From NCBI GenBank assembly GCA_015179025.1, contig WHUX01000003.1, positions 186,001 to 250,000 on the forward strand: a stretch of DNA of 64,000 bases, read 5' to 3'. Numbering within the stretch: the stretch's first letter is position 1; every line of letters begins with the position of its first letter. A model generated the notes under the pieces. It was not told the origin of the DNA, made no database searches, and worked only from the letters and a program-made list of their open reading frames with translations. The translations under genes and the position numbers were made by a program. Of this stretch, positions 35,739 to 47,390 are shown piece after piece. This DNA comes from Terfezia claveryi. Its lineage: Eukaryota; Ascomycota; Pezizomycetes; Pezizales; Pezizaceae.

Positions 35739-37513
35739 ATGGATGACAACGACATCACAATCATTGTGGGGATGGAGGCTCAGGGAGCTGGGAAAGCAAT
35801 GGGAGAAAATGCGAGACGCACAGTGGGAAACAACGACAGGACGCAGCTCCACACTCTGAACCCCCACTCTCCGAATCCCCACTCTCCGAATCCACACTAC
35901 ACTCCCAAGGAGGCCACGGGCTCCGGGGCATCTCCAAACGACGCAAAGGAGGAATCGAAAAGAACCAAAGAGCTTATGCTGCAGGCAGGCGGGTTTGCAG
36001 AATCGCCCAGTCCTCCAAAAAAACTCAGTCTGAAAGCTGCCTCACAGGCAGTATACTGCGTCTCGAACCACATAGCCAAGGCAACCTTTCGCTCACCTTC
36101 AACCTCCGAGCAGGGCTCTGGAGAAGCAAACTCGATGTCAACTGGCATATTGCCCCATGCAACATCACGAAGCAATCCGCTGATGCTCCACCTCCCGGTG
36201 AGATCGTTCATGTCAACAGGCTCCAGCTCTGCGTCACGAGCCAACACTCCTACATTCCTTTCAGCGTCCACTCCCTGCATCCCGACAGCAGCATCATTAT
36301 CCACTCCCTCCATCGCCGCTGCCTCTACACCCGCGGTATCATTGACACCGACACTGGGTATCGCTCGCACCAGAACCCCTGCCTCAGCTTCTGCACTCTC
36401 CCTTTTCCGCAGTTTGAAATCCGCGCTCAAAGGCAAAGGAAAAGCCAAGGACAGACGCAGAACTTTAAGTTTTTCTGCCGAGCTCGCAGGAGGTACTAGC
36501 ACCACATCCCTTCCTCCCGCCGCAACTCCCACCGCCACCACAAGTAGCCATAAGTACAGCACTATCCATCTCCCACTTTCAACATTCTTCCACGGGTTCC
36601 GCAACGGATATAAACCTGTCCGGTCGCCATCAGACGGAATACTGAGGATGTTACCTGCACCAGTGATTCAGACTCACCAACCCAGCCTCTCCCCCCCCCT
36701 GTACCTCCGCCGGCATCAACAATAAAGCGAAAAAGGGATCTTTGGAGAAACCTGAAGCTGGGTAGGTCGTCCAGGAGAGCTTTACGAAATAAGTTTGCCA
36801 GTGGTCAAAGCCAGCCAAACCTTCTTGGTGACGAAGATGCATCGAGTGTGCTAGATCTAGGACATATCCCCCTTCCCTCACCGTTACTATACGAGACATG
36901 TACTATTGCTCCCCCGAATCCGAATCCCAAGTATACGGTGACAATACACCTCACCCATCCGGGGCAAAAGTTAGAGTATGAAATGGATAACATGACGGGT
37001 CATTTGCTAATTATGATCTACACTCCACACTACGGATTCTCCACCATCTCCGGCGTCATTGGTGGTGGTAGCTCCCGAAACGCCATGAGTAGTTTCGATG
37101 AATACGATGATCCCTATGGATACGACACTGCTTCTAGTGCAGGGGGGATCTGGATCCCGCAGCAATTCGATTGGAACGGCTTACGGGTTAGGGACTGGGG
37201 ATCGGTATCTGGAAAAGTGGTGTTCCAGTTTCCAGAGTATGTGAGGGTCGGAAGAGGTGGGGAGGAGTGGAATGAAAGAGAAGTAATGCCGCCGGATATG
37301 AGTGAGGAGGTGGTGGAGATGGTGCTTGATGAAGGAGATTTAGATGCGTGTGTTATCAAAGAGGGCAAGTGGGATGAGAAGGGTAAAGGAAAGGGAAAAG
37401 CTGCACCTGATGCAAAGACAGGAGGGAAGAGGAAAGGGAAGGGCAAGGAGATTGCGGGTGGAGGGGCAAGGGCGAAGGTAGGGAGTCGGTATGACCTTCG
37501 CCCGAGGTCATGA
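35739..37513 (+). CDS. Hypothetical low-complexity protein with basic C-terminus
   Basis: The first exon runs in frame from the ATG at 35739 (MDDNDITIIVGMEAQGAGKA) to about 36600. The frame at 36662-37513 then continues (SDSDSPTQPLPPPVPPPAST, KRKRDLWRNLKLGRSSRRAL) to the stop after SRYDLRPRS. A short intron ending in CTGCACCAG at 36661 joins them. Donors giving the right phase exist near 36597 and 36626 and I cannot choose. The N-terminal part is Ser/Thr/Pro/Ala-rich. The C-terminal ~215 residues look folded (YTVTIHLTHPGQKLEYEMDN, WIPQQFDWNGLRVRDWGSVS) before a Lys/Gly-rich tail that could be nuclear. I do not recognise the family. Upstream extension of the frame to 35187 leaves the start uncertain. 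Confidence 0.6.
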
Positions 37514-38144
37514 AGTCAGAAACTGAGTGGCTATTCTGAAGTTGAGAGCTCAATGCTGTTATTAGAATTGGGAAATTTGATGCGGAAAAGTCTGAAAAGG
37601 CTTTTATTACGAACCAGAGGTGGGGAACGGAGTTCAATTTGGGTACTTTTATTTTTATCTTTGAGGTGTCGATCTGCTTTGGATTTGGATGTACGTTGCT
37701 ACAATGATACGGTAGCTGGCTTGTGCACGCAATATAGCCAAGTGGGACTGTGGGGCCGCAGCAGAACAGAATCCCATGTTTAACTGATAGGTGGAGATAC
37801 AAATCGCAGCAGAAGAGTTGTGTGCACTTTGCTTCAACTGGCTGTGCGTGCACATGTATATGTACTTTAGTCCTAAGTCTTGTCTTATCTGATCTTGATC
37901 TAATCTGATCCGATCTTGTTTATCTTATCACAATCCCTACATACATTGCCAAGCGCGAACCAAAATGCCACCTGGGCCTTAAGAACTCTCGGGAATAAAA
38001 AAGAAGTCGGAACCTACGCCCTTTCCGCGCTTCATCCACGACATCGAGCCCAACACATCTTTTCATTGTCTGCCCAACCCCTTAGCCTGAGATATAACCC
38101 AAGGAAACGCTGCCGATTGAAAGAAAGAAAGTACGATAAGGAAG

Positions 38145-38869
38145 ATGAACGCTCAAATGTAGGTGTACAATGGCTGCGATGGCACGGGAGGGTCGAATAC
38201 AAACAGCTTGCTAACTTACGTCCTCTCTCCACAAACAGTACAAACATCGCCGTCATCCTCGGCTTGATGCAAGTCGCTAAACGAATCCCTTTCGACGATC
38301 CAAATGTGCTCAATATGGTTCGTGCGGGATACATCCTTAGCAACATCATCATCGTTGCAATCTACTACTATGTCGGAATTGTGATCAAACGGAAGAATGG
38401 TTTGCACCCCCTCTCCCCCTGCTTTCTTCTGCCCACGCGATCACGATATGATCATCCCCGCTAACTTGCTCCTAGATCTCACCACCCTAAAATACACCGA
38501 GCCTGCCCCCCCATGTCTCAAGAACCTCCGAAGCTCATCACCACCACTATCCGCGGACACGACGAAACGCAGCTTAAAGCCGCTTACAAATCCATCCTCA
38601 CCGGCGTTGGAATGATGGTCTTCATGCACGTGTACTTCAAGTACACAAACCCCCTTCTCATCCAGTCCATCATCCCGCTCAAGGGCGTCTTTGAAAATAA
38701 GCTTGTCAAGATCCACCTCCTCAATAAACCGGCGATTGGAGATCTTAAGAGGCCGTGGAAGGCTGCTGCGGGGCCGTTTGCTGGGTTTGGTGGCGGGGAG
38801 CCAAAGACGGATAAGAGGAGTGTGGAGGGCGCGGAGAAGAGGGGGGCTGGGGGAGCGAAGGAGGAGTAG
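38145..38869 (+). CDS. PHO88: PHO88/SND3-like ER membrane protein, with a one-base frame break
   Basis: Three exons: 38145-38158, 38239-38399 and 38476-38869. The 14-nt first exon (MNAQ) splices to TNIAVILGLMQVAKRIPFDD, a PHO88 hallmark, and the second intron (branch GCTAAC, acceptor TCCTAG) leads to DLTTLKYTEPAP. Here the frame breaks: the remaining conserved part (KLITTTIRGHDETQLKAAYK, MHVYFKYTNPLLIQS, NKPAIGDLKRPWKAAAG) is in another frame. The shift falls in a run of seven C at 38506-38512, and eight would restore a protein of about 189 aa, the usual PHO88 length. Two hydrophobic segments are visible. The family works at the ER in phosphate transporter maturation and SRP-independent targeting. 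Either a sequencing indel or a genuine recent mutation explains the break. Confidence 0.85.
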
Positions 38870-41821
38870 AGGATTCTGAGGGTGAATGGAACGAGATGTA
38901 CCGACTTGGGTGCTTTTTTGTGGCGGCCCCAATTGTTGGTTATCGGATGCTTTTTGTTAATGTCTAGTATAGGCTGCTCTAGTGATGTGGCATAAAAAAT
39001 TATACACGTTTTACGACTAGACGGTTACCTTTGATTCCTGTGTATTTTTATTTTTGATTGAAACCACAACATCTTTAGAAAGCTTTCAGGGTGGTCACTA
39101 GTGATGGTGAAGCAGTCTACCTTTTGTTGTTTCTGGAAACGGTCATCTGATGGCAGCGTGAACCATCCCCGCACCAAGCAGGGACAAAGTCACTACCTGG
39201 ATAGTCTCTAAGGCACCAACTTCGTTTCTGGAGGACAACATCGCCACGATATATAGTAGGGATGTATTTATGAGATGTTCGGAATAATATCGCTGAGATG
39301 GCTTTTACTGGTGTGAATTCGCAGGGTGAGACATATAGATGATATGCAGATATACAGAAGACCTGATTGGACAGAAGTAAGCAACCCTGAAAACTCGCAA
39401 CATGTGGATGTTTCACATACATACTACGGCAGATATGGAAAGAGGTTATGCATGATATGTGATATATTAAATATACTTATGTACTCCGTACGGAGAGTTT
39501 ATATACAACGGTAGTTTCCCTCTTCTCCCGAGGGCATGGAAGCTCGCTAACCCCCGCTCCTCCTGTTTTGTCTTGTCCAGGTAAAAGAATCTAGCAATGC
39601 ATTTAGGTTGCAATCCAGCTACCTAAATGATAAATGATAAACCACTCCGAAAAAAAAAAAAAAAAAAGAAATCCCATAGTGTAATTCGACGAAACAAATA
39701 CTAGAAACAATTGGGATTTTATTATTATTATTTTTTTTTTGGGGGGGGGAAGGTAATAAATATAAAACAGCCCAAGTGCCATTGAATTAAAAAAAAAGGA
39801 GAACCACTATGTAAGTGTAATGAAGAAACCAAAAGGGAAAAAGAAAACTAAAAAAGCGGCAAACTGAAAACCGATAACCTCCTTCCTGACCAAGAAATGA
39901 ATGGGAGACCGAAGAATTAAAAAACGCAAATAAAAAAAGAAAAACTATCTACCTAGGAATCCCCCAGGTTGCCAACCCTCCCAAAACAAAAATAATTAAA
40001 ATAAAATATAAAAAAAAAAATTGTGTCAGCACAGTATCAGAAGCACGAGGGCTCATAACCTTTGAGAGGTTATATGAGACTTATCGTCATCTATCATTCC
40101 TAAGTCTACATTTCCCTCGTTTTATCCTCCTAGTCCCACAGTTCAGTAACCACTAGTCCTTTTTTGGTCATCTCAGTTATGGCCCCATGTCCATCTCTAT
40201 TCTGCATCCATTTCCACCTTTAATGTGGGGAGATTGAATATTAATCCAGCCCCAAAAATACTTGTAGGTGGAGGGAATCGTCATCGCTAATCTTAACCAA
40301 GGAAAAAACCTTGACTTGGGGTGTATGTGTGTGTGTGTAACGTTATATTGTCATGGGAGAAAGTCTAGCTATATCGTAAGATTTCTCTCTCAATGTCGTC
40401 GAAGAGGTTAATTTAATCAATGCCTTCTGCGGTTAAAGTTTCCGCTGGAACAGAGGGTGTTCTTGACGTGGCGTCTAATGCAATTCTTTGGCCTTATCCT
40501 CCTAGGTTGCCTCACGGAGTGGATAGCATAGGGTTGTTGTTCTGGAGTGCCGTATATTGAGCCAAATGGGATACGAATAGCGGTGGGAATGGAGCTGGAT
40601 ATGCGAGCCCGAAGGCACTGGTAGTAGTGGTCATTAAGACGTTCGCAATGGTACTTACATTAGTCCATTATGGTTATATCTAGAAGAGGCGGTGAGGGAT
40701 TAGCAATGAGAAACTGAGTGAGGGAAGTGGGGATAAACAAATCTCCACATTGTTAGTACCTCGCCGCCAGGTGATTCACGGAAGCAGCGGAAGCAAGGAG
40801 CAGGAGAATAGCTTTGATAGATTTTTACAACATTCCTGTGCTTTCTTTATCTGATGCATAGATGTGTTCTGGGTGGGAGTTGTGTTATATCCCGAGATCA
40901 AATATGTAGGTACCCAATGTCGTAGGCACACATATAGGAAATGTTTGTATTCATTCTATTTTTTTGATGGAAAACAGTCGTCTCTTCCTTCCCTTTCTTG
41001 ATTTATTGTCCAACACTACCACTCTGCCTTTATATATAACAAGTAATATCACACGATTGCTGAAGCAGGCGGATTGGCAAAGTGTAAGAATAACTCGCTA
41101 TCAGACAAGTGGAATGCGAAAAGCCTGGAAGGAGGTGAGTGCAAAAACTGTCGGTAGGTTTTATCAAGCCATGGCCAACAGCTCACGTGATGGAGAAATC
41201 ATATCAGCAGCACTGTGGCATAGGTATACCATATCTTCCGGGAGCCCTGCGGGGACCTAATCGCAAAGCCTGTAATGAATGATATTTCGACCAGCATACG
41301 TACGGGGAAGGTGAGTCGAAATCCGTGGGCCCCAGTTGAGTCTAGAAATCCTAGTGGTTTGTATTTTCAATGCACCTCAATGCCTCCCACGGTCAACCTT
41401 ACGCCTCGGTGAAGGACTTTTGTTACTCTTGAAAAAAGCATCACCATGATCGAGTCTAGTGTAGAGTAGCTCCGTGGGAATTGTTTTTTACTTCCCAAAG
41501 TAGATGTCATTAAGACATGGCGGAATAAATGAAATTGATGCCCTGGATACCAGTACTGCCGATATTGTGATAGTTCTTATTGGGTAAGTCAGCAACCTAG
41601 AATTGTTGACAAGGCTCCTGGGTAACAGCGGGTCATAATTTAGCTTTCACTGATATACAGACTTATGGTGGGATTTGAATCCGGAAAGAATAGGAAAGAA
41701 CGCTCTCCCTCGCTATTGGACTTGTATGTAATATAGAATTGCGATAAAAGCCTCTTACAGTACAGGACAGAACAGCCACAGGGACTTAGTATCAGGGAAA
41801 GGAAATAAATCAAAATCAAAA
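38870..41821. other. Long non-coding stretch with A-rich block
   Basis: 39640-40020 is a low-complexity A-rich tract with several poly(A) runs and one T/G run. A short GT microsatellite lies at ~40321-40340. The frame at 40964-41260 contains KAWKEVSAKTVGRFYQAMA, faintly like the linker of DDE transposases (W.EVS..TI..CF..AG), perhaps a transposon crumb. No gene is supported. Confidence 0.4.
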
Positions 41822-41942
41822 ATCTACAACACCACGGATTCCTGCGTGGTCACCCAACACAGTACTAGCATGGCGATCTGAAGCTTAGAGATGGCAGAGC
41901 GGACGGGATGCCTCGTTTTCTTCAGTCTATGGTCGTAGATGT
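41822..41942 (-). rRNA. 5S rRNA gene
   Basis: On the minus strand the sequence starts ACATCTACGACCATAGACTG, contains the conserved GCATCCCGTCCGCTCTGCCA core and GGTGACCACGCAGGAATCC, and ends GGTGTTGTAGAT followed by T5. Terminal ATCTAC/GTAGAT form the closing stem. Length is ~121 nt, as expected. It has CTGTGTTGGGTGACC where the copies at 50.7-51 kb have CTGCAGTGGGTGACC, closer to other fungal 5S RNAs. Its 5' end abuts the truncated Crinkler copy with no spacer. Confidence 0.88.
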
Positions 41943-42905
41943 GCATTCACTCTAGTAATATTAATTCTTTCCCTTTATTCGCATCCGCTAACGCTGCTGG
42001 TAGGAAGAACGTTGCACGGACGTAACACGTCCTGAACCCTCAAAAAAATTCAGGTGCTGGTCAAATTGTCGGAATTGCAAGGCAGGCCTTCCTCTACATT
42101 GAAATATAACCACCTTTCGTCAGATAAATGACTAACATTTCTTATTCCACGAAAGAAGTGACCATAGGTAGGTTCCCCTCTTTCCACATCTGGTTTTGTG
42201 ATTGTTGACCAATCACTGGGTAGCTCGAGCTCAAACCTTAGAAGCCTCTCACCCGAAAGGACTCCCTTACAAAGCCCCCAAGGACCTATTGTATACTAGT
42301 GGTGCACAGTGGGACTACCAGGGGTCTATGGTTGCAAGGGTATTATTAGGTCCAGCGGTGACAGAACATTACAAACTACGAACAAGGGCTTATCGATAAA
42401 CAAACTATCCCGCGATATGTTGTCCTTGCCGGTGCCGGGATGGGTAAATCTAGGCATGCAAATGAATTTCATGAACCGCACCGTGTGCAGCTCCTTGGAT
42501 CTAGCTAATCCAGCCTCCGAAGTGCTGGCTGGTCGACTTAAGAACGCCTGGGTGTTCCACGTTAAGTTTGAAAATGGCACAGCGATCAAACCTGGAGAAT
42601 GACAGAACCCTGCCAGTGCCATTGCTGCCCGGATGATTCTACAATTACTTGATGTTGATATGGACCAGTCATCAATCAATAATATCTACGCCCGCTACTT
42701 CCCTGGATACGGTCCTGAAACTCCTCTCCAGGCATTATCCGAGTCAGCAGACCACAACCTTAATTCTTAATGCACAACCTCATTGACCCAGAAACACAAA
42801 GTTGTGTCCATTTGGAAGATGCGCTTACCGAGCTAGAAGTAATTTTGCCCATACACAATCATGGAAGATGTTTATTCTGGTCTGCTGGACATCCGTACTA
42901 ACAGG
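41943..42905 (+). pseudogene. 5'-truncated, decayed copy of the Crinkler-like gene
   Basis: From GCATTCACTCTAGTAATATT onward this region aligns with 45146-46172 of the intact copy through the second intron, second exon and the P-loop exon (LAGAGMGKSR region). It then loses frame through small indels and stops (for example after KPGE at 42600, and a deletion near 42700). It lacks the first exon and everything downstream of the NTPase middle. It is clearly non-coding now. Confidence 0.85.
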
Positions 42906-43234
42906 CATTGGAATCAGACTCATAAATAGGGACAGGCTCATAGGTACAGTCCCTAGACAAAAGTCTTGGTACAAGATAACTGAGGCCGCATAGGCTTGAT
43001 ATGGCAACGATCACTAGGAATATTAGAGCACCAAAAACAAAGAAAGAGGAACTGGGTTGCCAGTCCTCCCTTTACTCCGGCTAACTATGTACAAAATAAA
43101 TAGGCACCACGTCTTGTTGTGGTTGCAAATATACCACATCCAAGCCCTAACACAGGGAATATTAATCTTGAAGTCCTTAAACATTTCTTGTTCCGAAGAA
43201 TTGTTAGTCGGCCTATACCGTAACACGTAGAACC

Positions 43235-43513
43235 ATGAGTAGCAAACTTCCTGCGGCCGGCAAACCTCCCACGGCTGGCAGCATCCTATCCACTATTACT
43301 CTCCTTCTCCCCATGCTTCCGATCCGAATCATACTCCTCCGCCTCCTCTTTACTGTCATCTTCACAATTCTCTTGCTCCTACCCGGCTTGCATGTCTTCA
43401 TGCGTGAGCCATCTCAATTAATATTCAGAGAGCTGGGTGTATTTACAATAACAACGGGCGCAGCAAATTGGATCCATGAGTATATGTCGGATATGTTCGG
43501 GGTGAACATTTGA
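43235..43513 (+). CDS. Possible small membrane protein
   Basis: A 92-aa ATG frame (MSSKLPAAGKPPTAGSILST) with a long hydrophobic stretch (residues ~20-52, enough for one or two membrane passes) and a polar C-terminus ending in DMFGVNI. I do not recognise it. Composition is more protein-like than neighbouring frames, but the antisense strand is also open, and it sits among decayed transposons, so it may be chance. Confidence 0.3.
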   Translation: MSSKLPAAGKPPTAGSILSTITLLLPMLPIRIILLRLLFTVIFTILLLLPGLHVFMREPSQLIFRELGVFTITTGAANWIHEYMSDMFGVNI

Positions 43514-43660
43514 TTCCAGGGAGAAGAGTTGTAAAGTAATCAAGCTAGCTGTGCATCAACGGGTAGGTCACGTGTTGCAATAACTTGGCTTACATAGCAG
43601 AAAAACCACGTGATCTAGGTGGACCATGAGAATATCCTAGATCTGGACGTCCTAAATCTA

Positions 43661-44534
43661 TGTCGCCAGAACAGGAGGATGCGGTAGTTAAATATGTGAA
43701 GGAAAACCCGAAGATTATTAAAAGCCTAGTATGCATGTTTTTTTTTCTTCCTAATGATATATGCTAATCATAGAATAGGTCTTTCCGACGGTGCTTCCGG
43801 ATCTTAAGTAATCAACAACAACATTATATACATTCCTTAAAGGCAAAGGAATCCGGAAGTGGAGAGCTAGAAAGCGACCGCCTTTGACTCCTGATATAGC
43901 AGCAAAACGACTAGCATGGGCAATAGCAAGAAAGGACTGGACAGAAGAAGAGTTTGAGGGTGTCATTTGGAGTGATGAATGCAGTGTAGAAAAAGGCAAA
44001 ACAGCAAGTACGGTATGGGTATTTCGCTCTGCTGGTGAGGAATATGAGCCTCAATGTGTTGAACTGCGAAGGTAGTGTATTGCTTCTTCTGGAATGAACT
44101 GAAGCTAATTTGTATGAATTAGAGCATCTCGTGATATTACGGTTAATGTATGGGGCTGCTTTAGAGCTGTAAACAAGGTGGGTTTACATTGTATGCGGAA
44201 GGAATTTTTGATCCAGTATTTCAGCATGATAATTCTCCCATTCATACAGCTAAGCAGATTGTTGCATTTCTCGAAAAATATGGGTTTGATGTTACAGACC
44301 ATCCTCCATATCTACCAGACCTCAATCCCATTGAGCATGTATGGGTTGAGCTCAAGTGCCGCCGTTACCAGAAGTATCCGGATATTCTACAAACTCCTGC
44401 TGGACCAGAAACAGTGAAGCGGAGGTAAGTGGAAACCTCACCTACTATTATGGTAGTCTAGCTAATATTATGCTCTCAGATTAGCAGCCTGTTTGGAGGA
44501 TATTTGGAATGAGATTCCGGCATCGGGTTTTTAA
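43661..44534 (+). pseudogene. Tc1-like DD34E transposase relic
   Basis: Pieces in order: MSPEQEDAVVKYVKENPKII (N-terminal HTH), an intron-like GTATGC...GCTAATCATAG, WRARKRPPLTPDIAAKRLAW, IWSDECSVEKGK (first Asp), a second intron-like segment GTAGTG...AATTAG, VNVWGCF, then in a different frame FQHDNSPIHTAKQIV (second Asp) and LPDLNPIEHVWVELK (Glu, 34 residues later), and finally LEDIWNEIPASGF and stop. A stretch between WGCF and FQHDN is missing and the frame shifts there, so the enzyme is inactive. It lies between the two Crinkler copies. Confidence 0.78.
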
Positions 44535-44850
44535 GTCGCTATACCAATCTATGCCATAGAGATCCTTAGTCCACCGTGGACGTTAGTGTCGTCGCTAAGC
44601 TTGAAATTTGGCTTTGCGGGCTTGGCTACTTAGAGTACACTAGTCTGGTTGAGAGTACACTACCACAGAACTGACCGTGGTTGAGCTTAGTCTGGTTGGC
44701 ACAACAAGTTGAGCTTCAATCTGAGTGTACTTCTCCACGATAGTCTGGTTCATCCACGAGGAGAGAGCTTTCGAGAGACCGTCACGAACAACGATCAAGG
44801 GATAAGCATCACCTTACACTGTTTATCTTGCTCTATCACGGTGACCTCTC
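44534..44850. repeat. Cluster of TAGTCTGGTT termini
   Basis: Three copies of TAGTCTGGTT (at ~44641, 44689 and 44740), one continuing as GGCACAAC, in direct orientation and separated by ~50 bp. They match the ends of the elements at 56088-58232 and 63182-63908. No complete element is bounded here. Confidence 0.5.
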
Positions 44851-47390
44851 ATGTTTTACCGCTACTTTTATCGCTACCTCACTGTGATCACTCATCCTCA
44901 TTCCTCTAGGAACTTTTCCATCTCCTCTATCCGCCCTGCCCCGATCATTGGAATCAATTACCTGGTGCTGGGCTTGTCTTACCAAGACCGACCATTCATT
45001 TCGACCGTCGAGCAACCCTCCGGGGCCTCCGTTCTGAAGTTTCTTAAAGCTATTCAAAAAGAGGTCGGCACTGACTACCCACCCGGCAGACTCCAAGGAC
45101 ACCGTGTCGACATTCCCCTGTCCAGGGGTAGAATGGATCCTGCATTCACTCTAGTAATATTGAATTTTTCCCTCTATTCGCATCCGCTAACGCTACTGGT
45201 AGGAAGAAAGTTGCACGGACGAAACGCACATGGAACACGTCCTAAAACTTGGAGATTATTTTGGTGGTGAGTTTACGACGCCGAATCCCCAAAAAATTCA
45301 GGTGCTGGTCAGATTGTCGGAATTGCAAGGCAGGTCTTCCTCTACATTGACTGTGACCACCTTTCGTCGGATAAATGACTAACATTTCTTATTCCACGAA
45401 AGAAGTGACCATAGGTAGGTTCCCCTCTTTCCACATCTGGTTTTGTGGTTGTTGACCAATCACTGGGGTAGCTCGAGCTCAAACCTTAGAAGCCGCTCAC
45501 CCGAACGGACTCCCTTACAAAGCCCCCAAGGACCTATTGTATACTAGTGGTGCACAGTGGGACTACCAGGGGTCTATGGTTGCAAGGGTATTAGGTCCAG
45601 CGGTGACAGAACATTACAACTACTACAAACAAGGGCTTATCGATAAAACAACTATCCCGCTTTATATTATCCTTGCCGGTGCCGGGATGGGTAAATCTAG
45701 GCATGCAAACGAATTTCACCGCACCGTGTGCAGCTCCTTGGACTCGGATCTAGCTAATCCAGCCTCCGAAGTGCTGGCTGGTCGACTTAAAAATGCTTGG
45801 GTGTTTCACGTTAGTTTTGAAAATGGCACTGCGATCCAACCTGAAGAACGACAGAACCCTGCAAGTGCCATTGCTGCCCGGATGATTCTACAATTACTTG
45901 ATGTTGATATGGACCAGTCATCAATCAATAATATCTACGCCCGTTACTCCCCTGGATCCCTTAATCCTAAGACGGTCCTGAAACTCCTCTCCAGGCATTA
46001 TCCGAGTCAGCAGACCACAACAGTAATTCTTGTGGTTGATGGGATGCACAATTTCATTGACCCAGAAACTCAAAGTTGTGTCCATTTGGAAGCCGCGCTT
46101 ACTGAGCTGGGTAATTTTGCCCATACACTATCATGGAAGATGTTTGTTCTGGTCTGCTGCACCTCCGTACTGTCAGTCCCAATACGCAAAGCGATGGGCA
46201 GGTCCAACAGGATCCGTATATATTTACCCGTTGAGCCAATACAGTCACCCACCATCAATGGCAAACCAGTCGCTGATGTCCTCGAGAATATGCCAGCACT
46301 CAAGCAAGCTGAGGAGGACTGTGGCGGTCATGGACGTGCTCTGGAGCTATTCTACGAGCAAGTAAATCGACAACCAGCTATGAGCGTTTCAAAGTTAATG
46401 AATTCGATAGAACTGTCCCTAAGACGCAAGTATGAATCGGCATTCCCAGACGATTTTCCTGCAGTTCAGATTGTGAAGGCAGTGCTAGGGCACAAGCGCC
46501 TTTCTCAACAAGCCCTTATCCCAGGGACCACCTTCACTGTGGATGAGGTGTGCTCAACCGGGCTAATAAGGTTTATCGCCATCGACTCTGACTATTCCTC
46601 CCCTGGCATAGGTTTTATTGATGCTCCATATATTTGGTTATGGGTCCTATTCAAAAATTCCCTCTTGTTTCATAATTTGCAGCTGGACGACTATTCAGAA
46701 TATGAAGAGAACCCTACATCCCCTTCAGAGTATATTTGGAGTAACCTTGAGACTTTTGGGCTGAACTTTAGGCAACTGAAGTCTACAATGTATAATAATG
46801 GGGAGGAGGTTTCCATTGGTGAGATGCACTATGGTGCGAGAATGTCCAAGGGAGTATCGGGTATAGCATTCAAAAACCATCACCTCAAATGTATACAGCT
46901 TGTTAACCAGACTGACACAAGGACAACCAAGGATAATATGAAGGTGATTAACTTCCGATGTCATGTGTATCTATCGGAATGAAGTTCACTGATTTTGTAA
47001 TAGCAATGGGTCGTCAAAGCGGCATGGGGAGCAACACCGAGCAGTGAAATCGACCTACGAACTTGCGATTACATTGCCCGAAATGCGGCATCAGCACCAT
47101 ACGGAGATGCTCTCTTATGCCTCGATAGATCCGGAACTGTTTATTGCAACGAGATTCACCAATGGAAGCTCACTATCCGTGCAAACGCTAATTTTACCAC
47201 AGAAGAGCTCAAGAAGGAAATGCAGAAGGCAACTGGGAATAATGATCTACTTGTCATGGGCATGCCAAATCACTCCTGTTCTATTGTTTTGCCTCCAAAT
47301 GTTATTGTCGTGGACAAGGATGACTGGGGGAAATACTATGGACCATTTTCAGGTCGCGCATACCGTATCGCCCTAAGGAAGGTGGTTTAG
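44851..47390 (+). CDS. Crinkler (CRN)-like protein: ubiquitin-like N-terminus, P-loop NTPase, nuclease-like C-terminus
   Basis: A multi-exon gene. Exon 1 (44851-45127) ends with a Crinkler N-terminal ubiquitin-like fold (INYLVLGLSYQDRPFISTVE, LQGHRVDIPLSR). Exon 2, from about 45207, carries HVLKLGDYFGGEF and QKIQVLVRLSEL. Exon 3, open from 45456, spans DLLYTSGAQWDYQGSMVA, a P-loop ILAGAGMGKSRHANEFHR, and a Walker-B-like VILVVDGMHNFIDPE. A final intron ending GTAATAG at 47004 (donor after residue HCH or 21 nt earlier) gives NAASAPYGDALLCLD, NEIHQWKL and WGKYYGPFSGRAYR to the stop at 47388-47390. The D/E/K spacing in that tail resembles PD-(D/E)xK nuclease-like Crinkler ends. The intron between exons 2 and 3 and the exact start are unresolved. 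Function in this fungus is unknown. Intact length suggests it may still be expressed. Confidence 0.72.

Noticed and set aside
35897..36604. 235-aa open frame on the minus strand
   Set aside because: Antisense to the 35739-37513 gene. The plus strand continues coherently across an intron into a folded-looking C-terminus, so the plus strand was preferred.
38441..38932. 163-aa open frame on the minus strand
   Set aside because: Antisense to the third exon of PHO88, whose plus-strand homology is clear.
39640..40020. A-rich block as a possible poly(A) of a retrogene
   Set aside because: Several interrupted A-runs plus T and G runs, no target duplication and no upstream coding homology.
40964..41260. 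98-aa frame with a faint DDE-transposase-linker motif
   Set aside because: Only about ten residues resemble the motif and no catalytic residues or TIRs are nearby, so it is not listed as a transposon.
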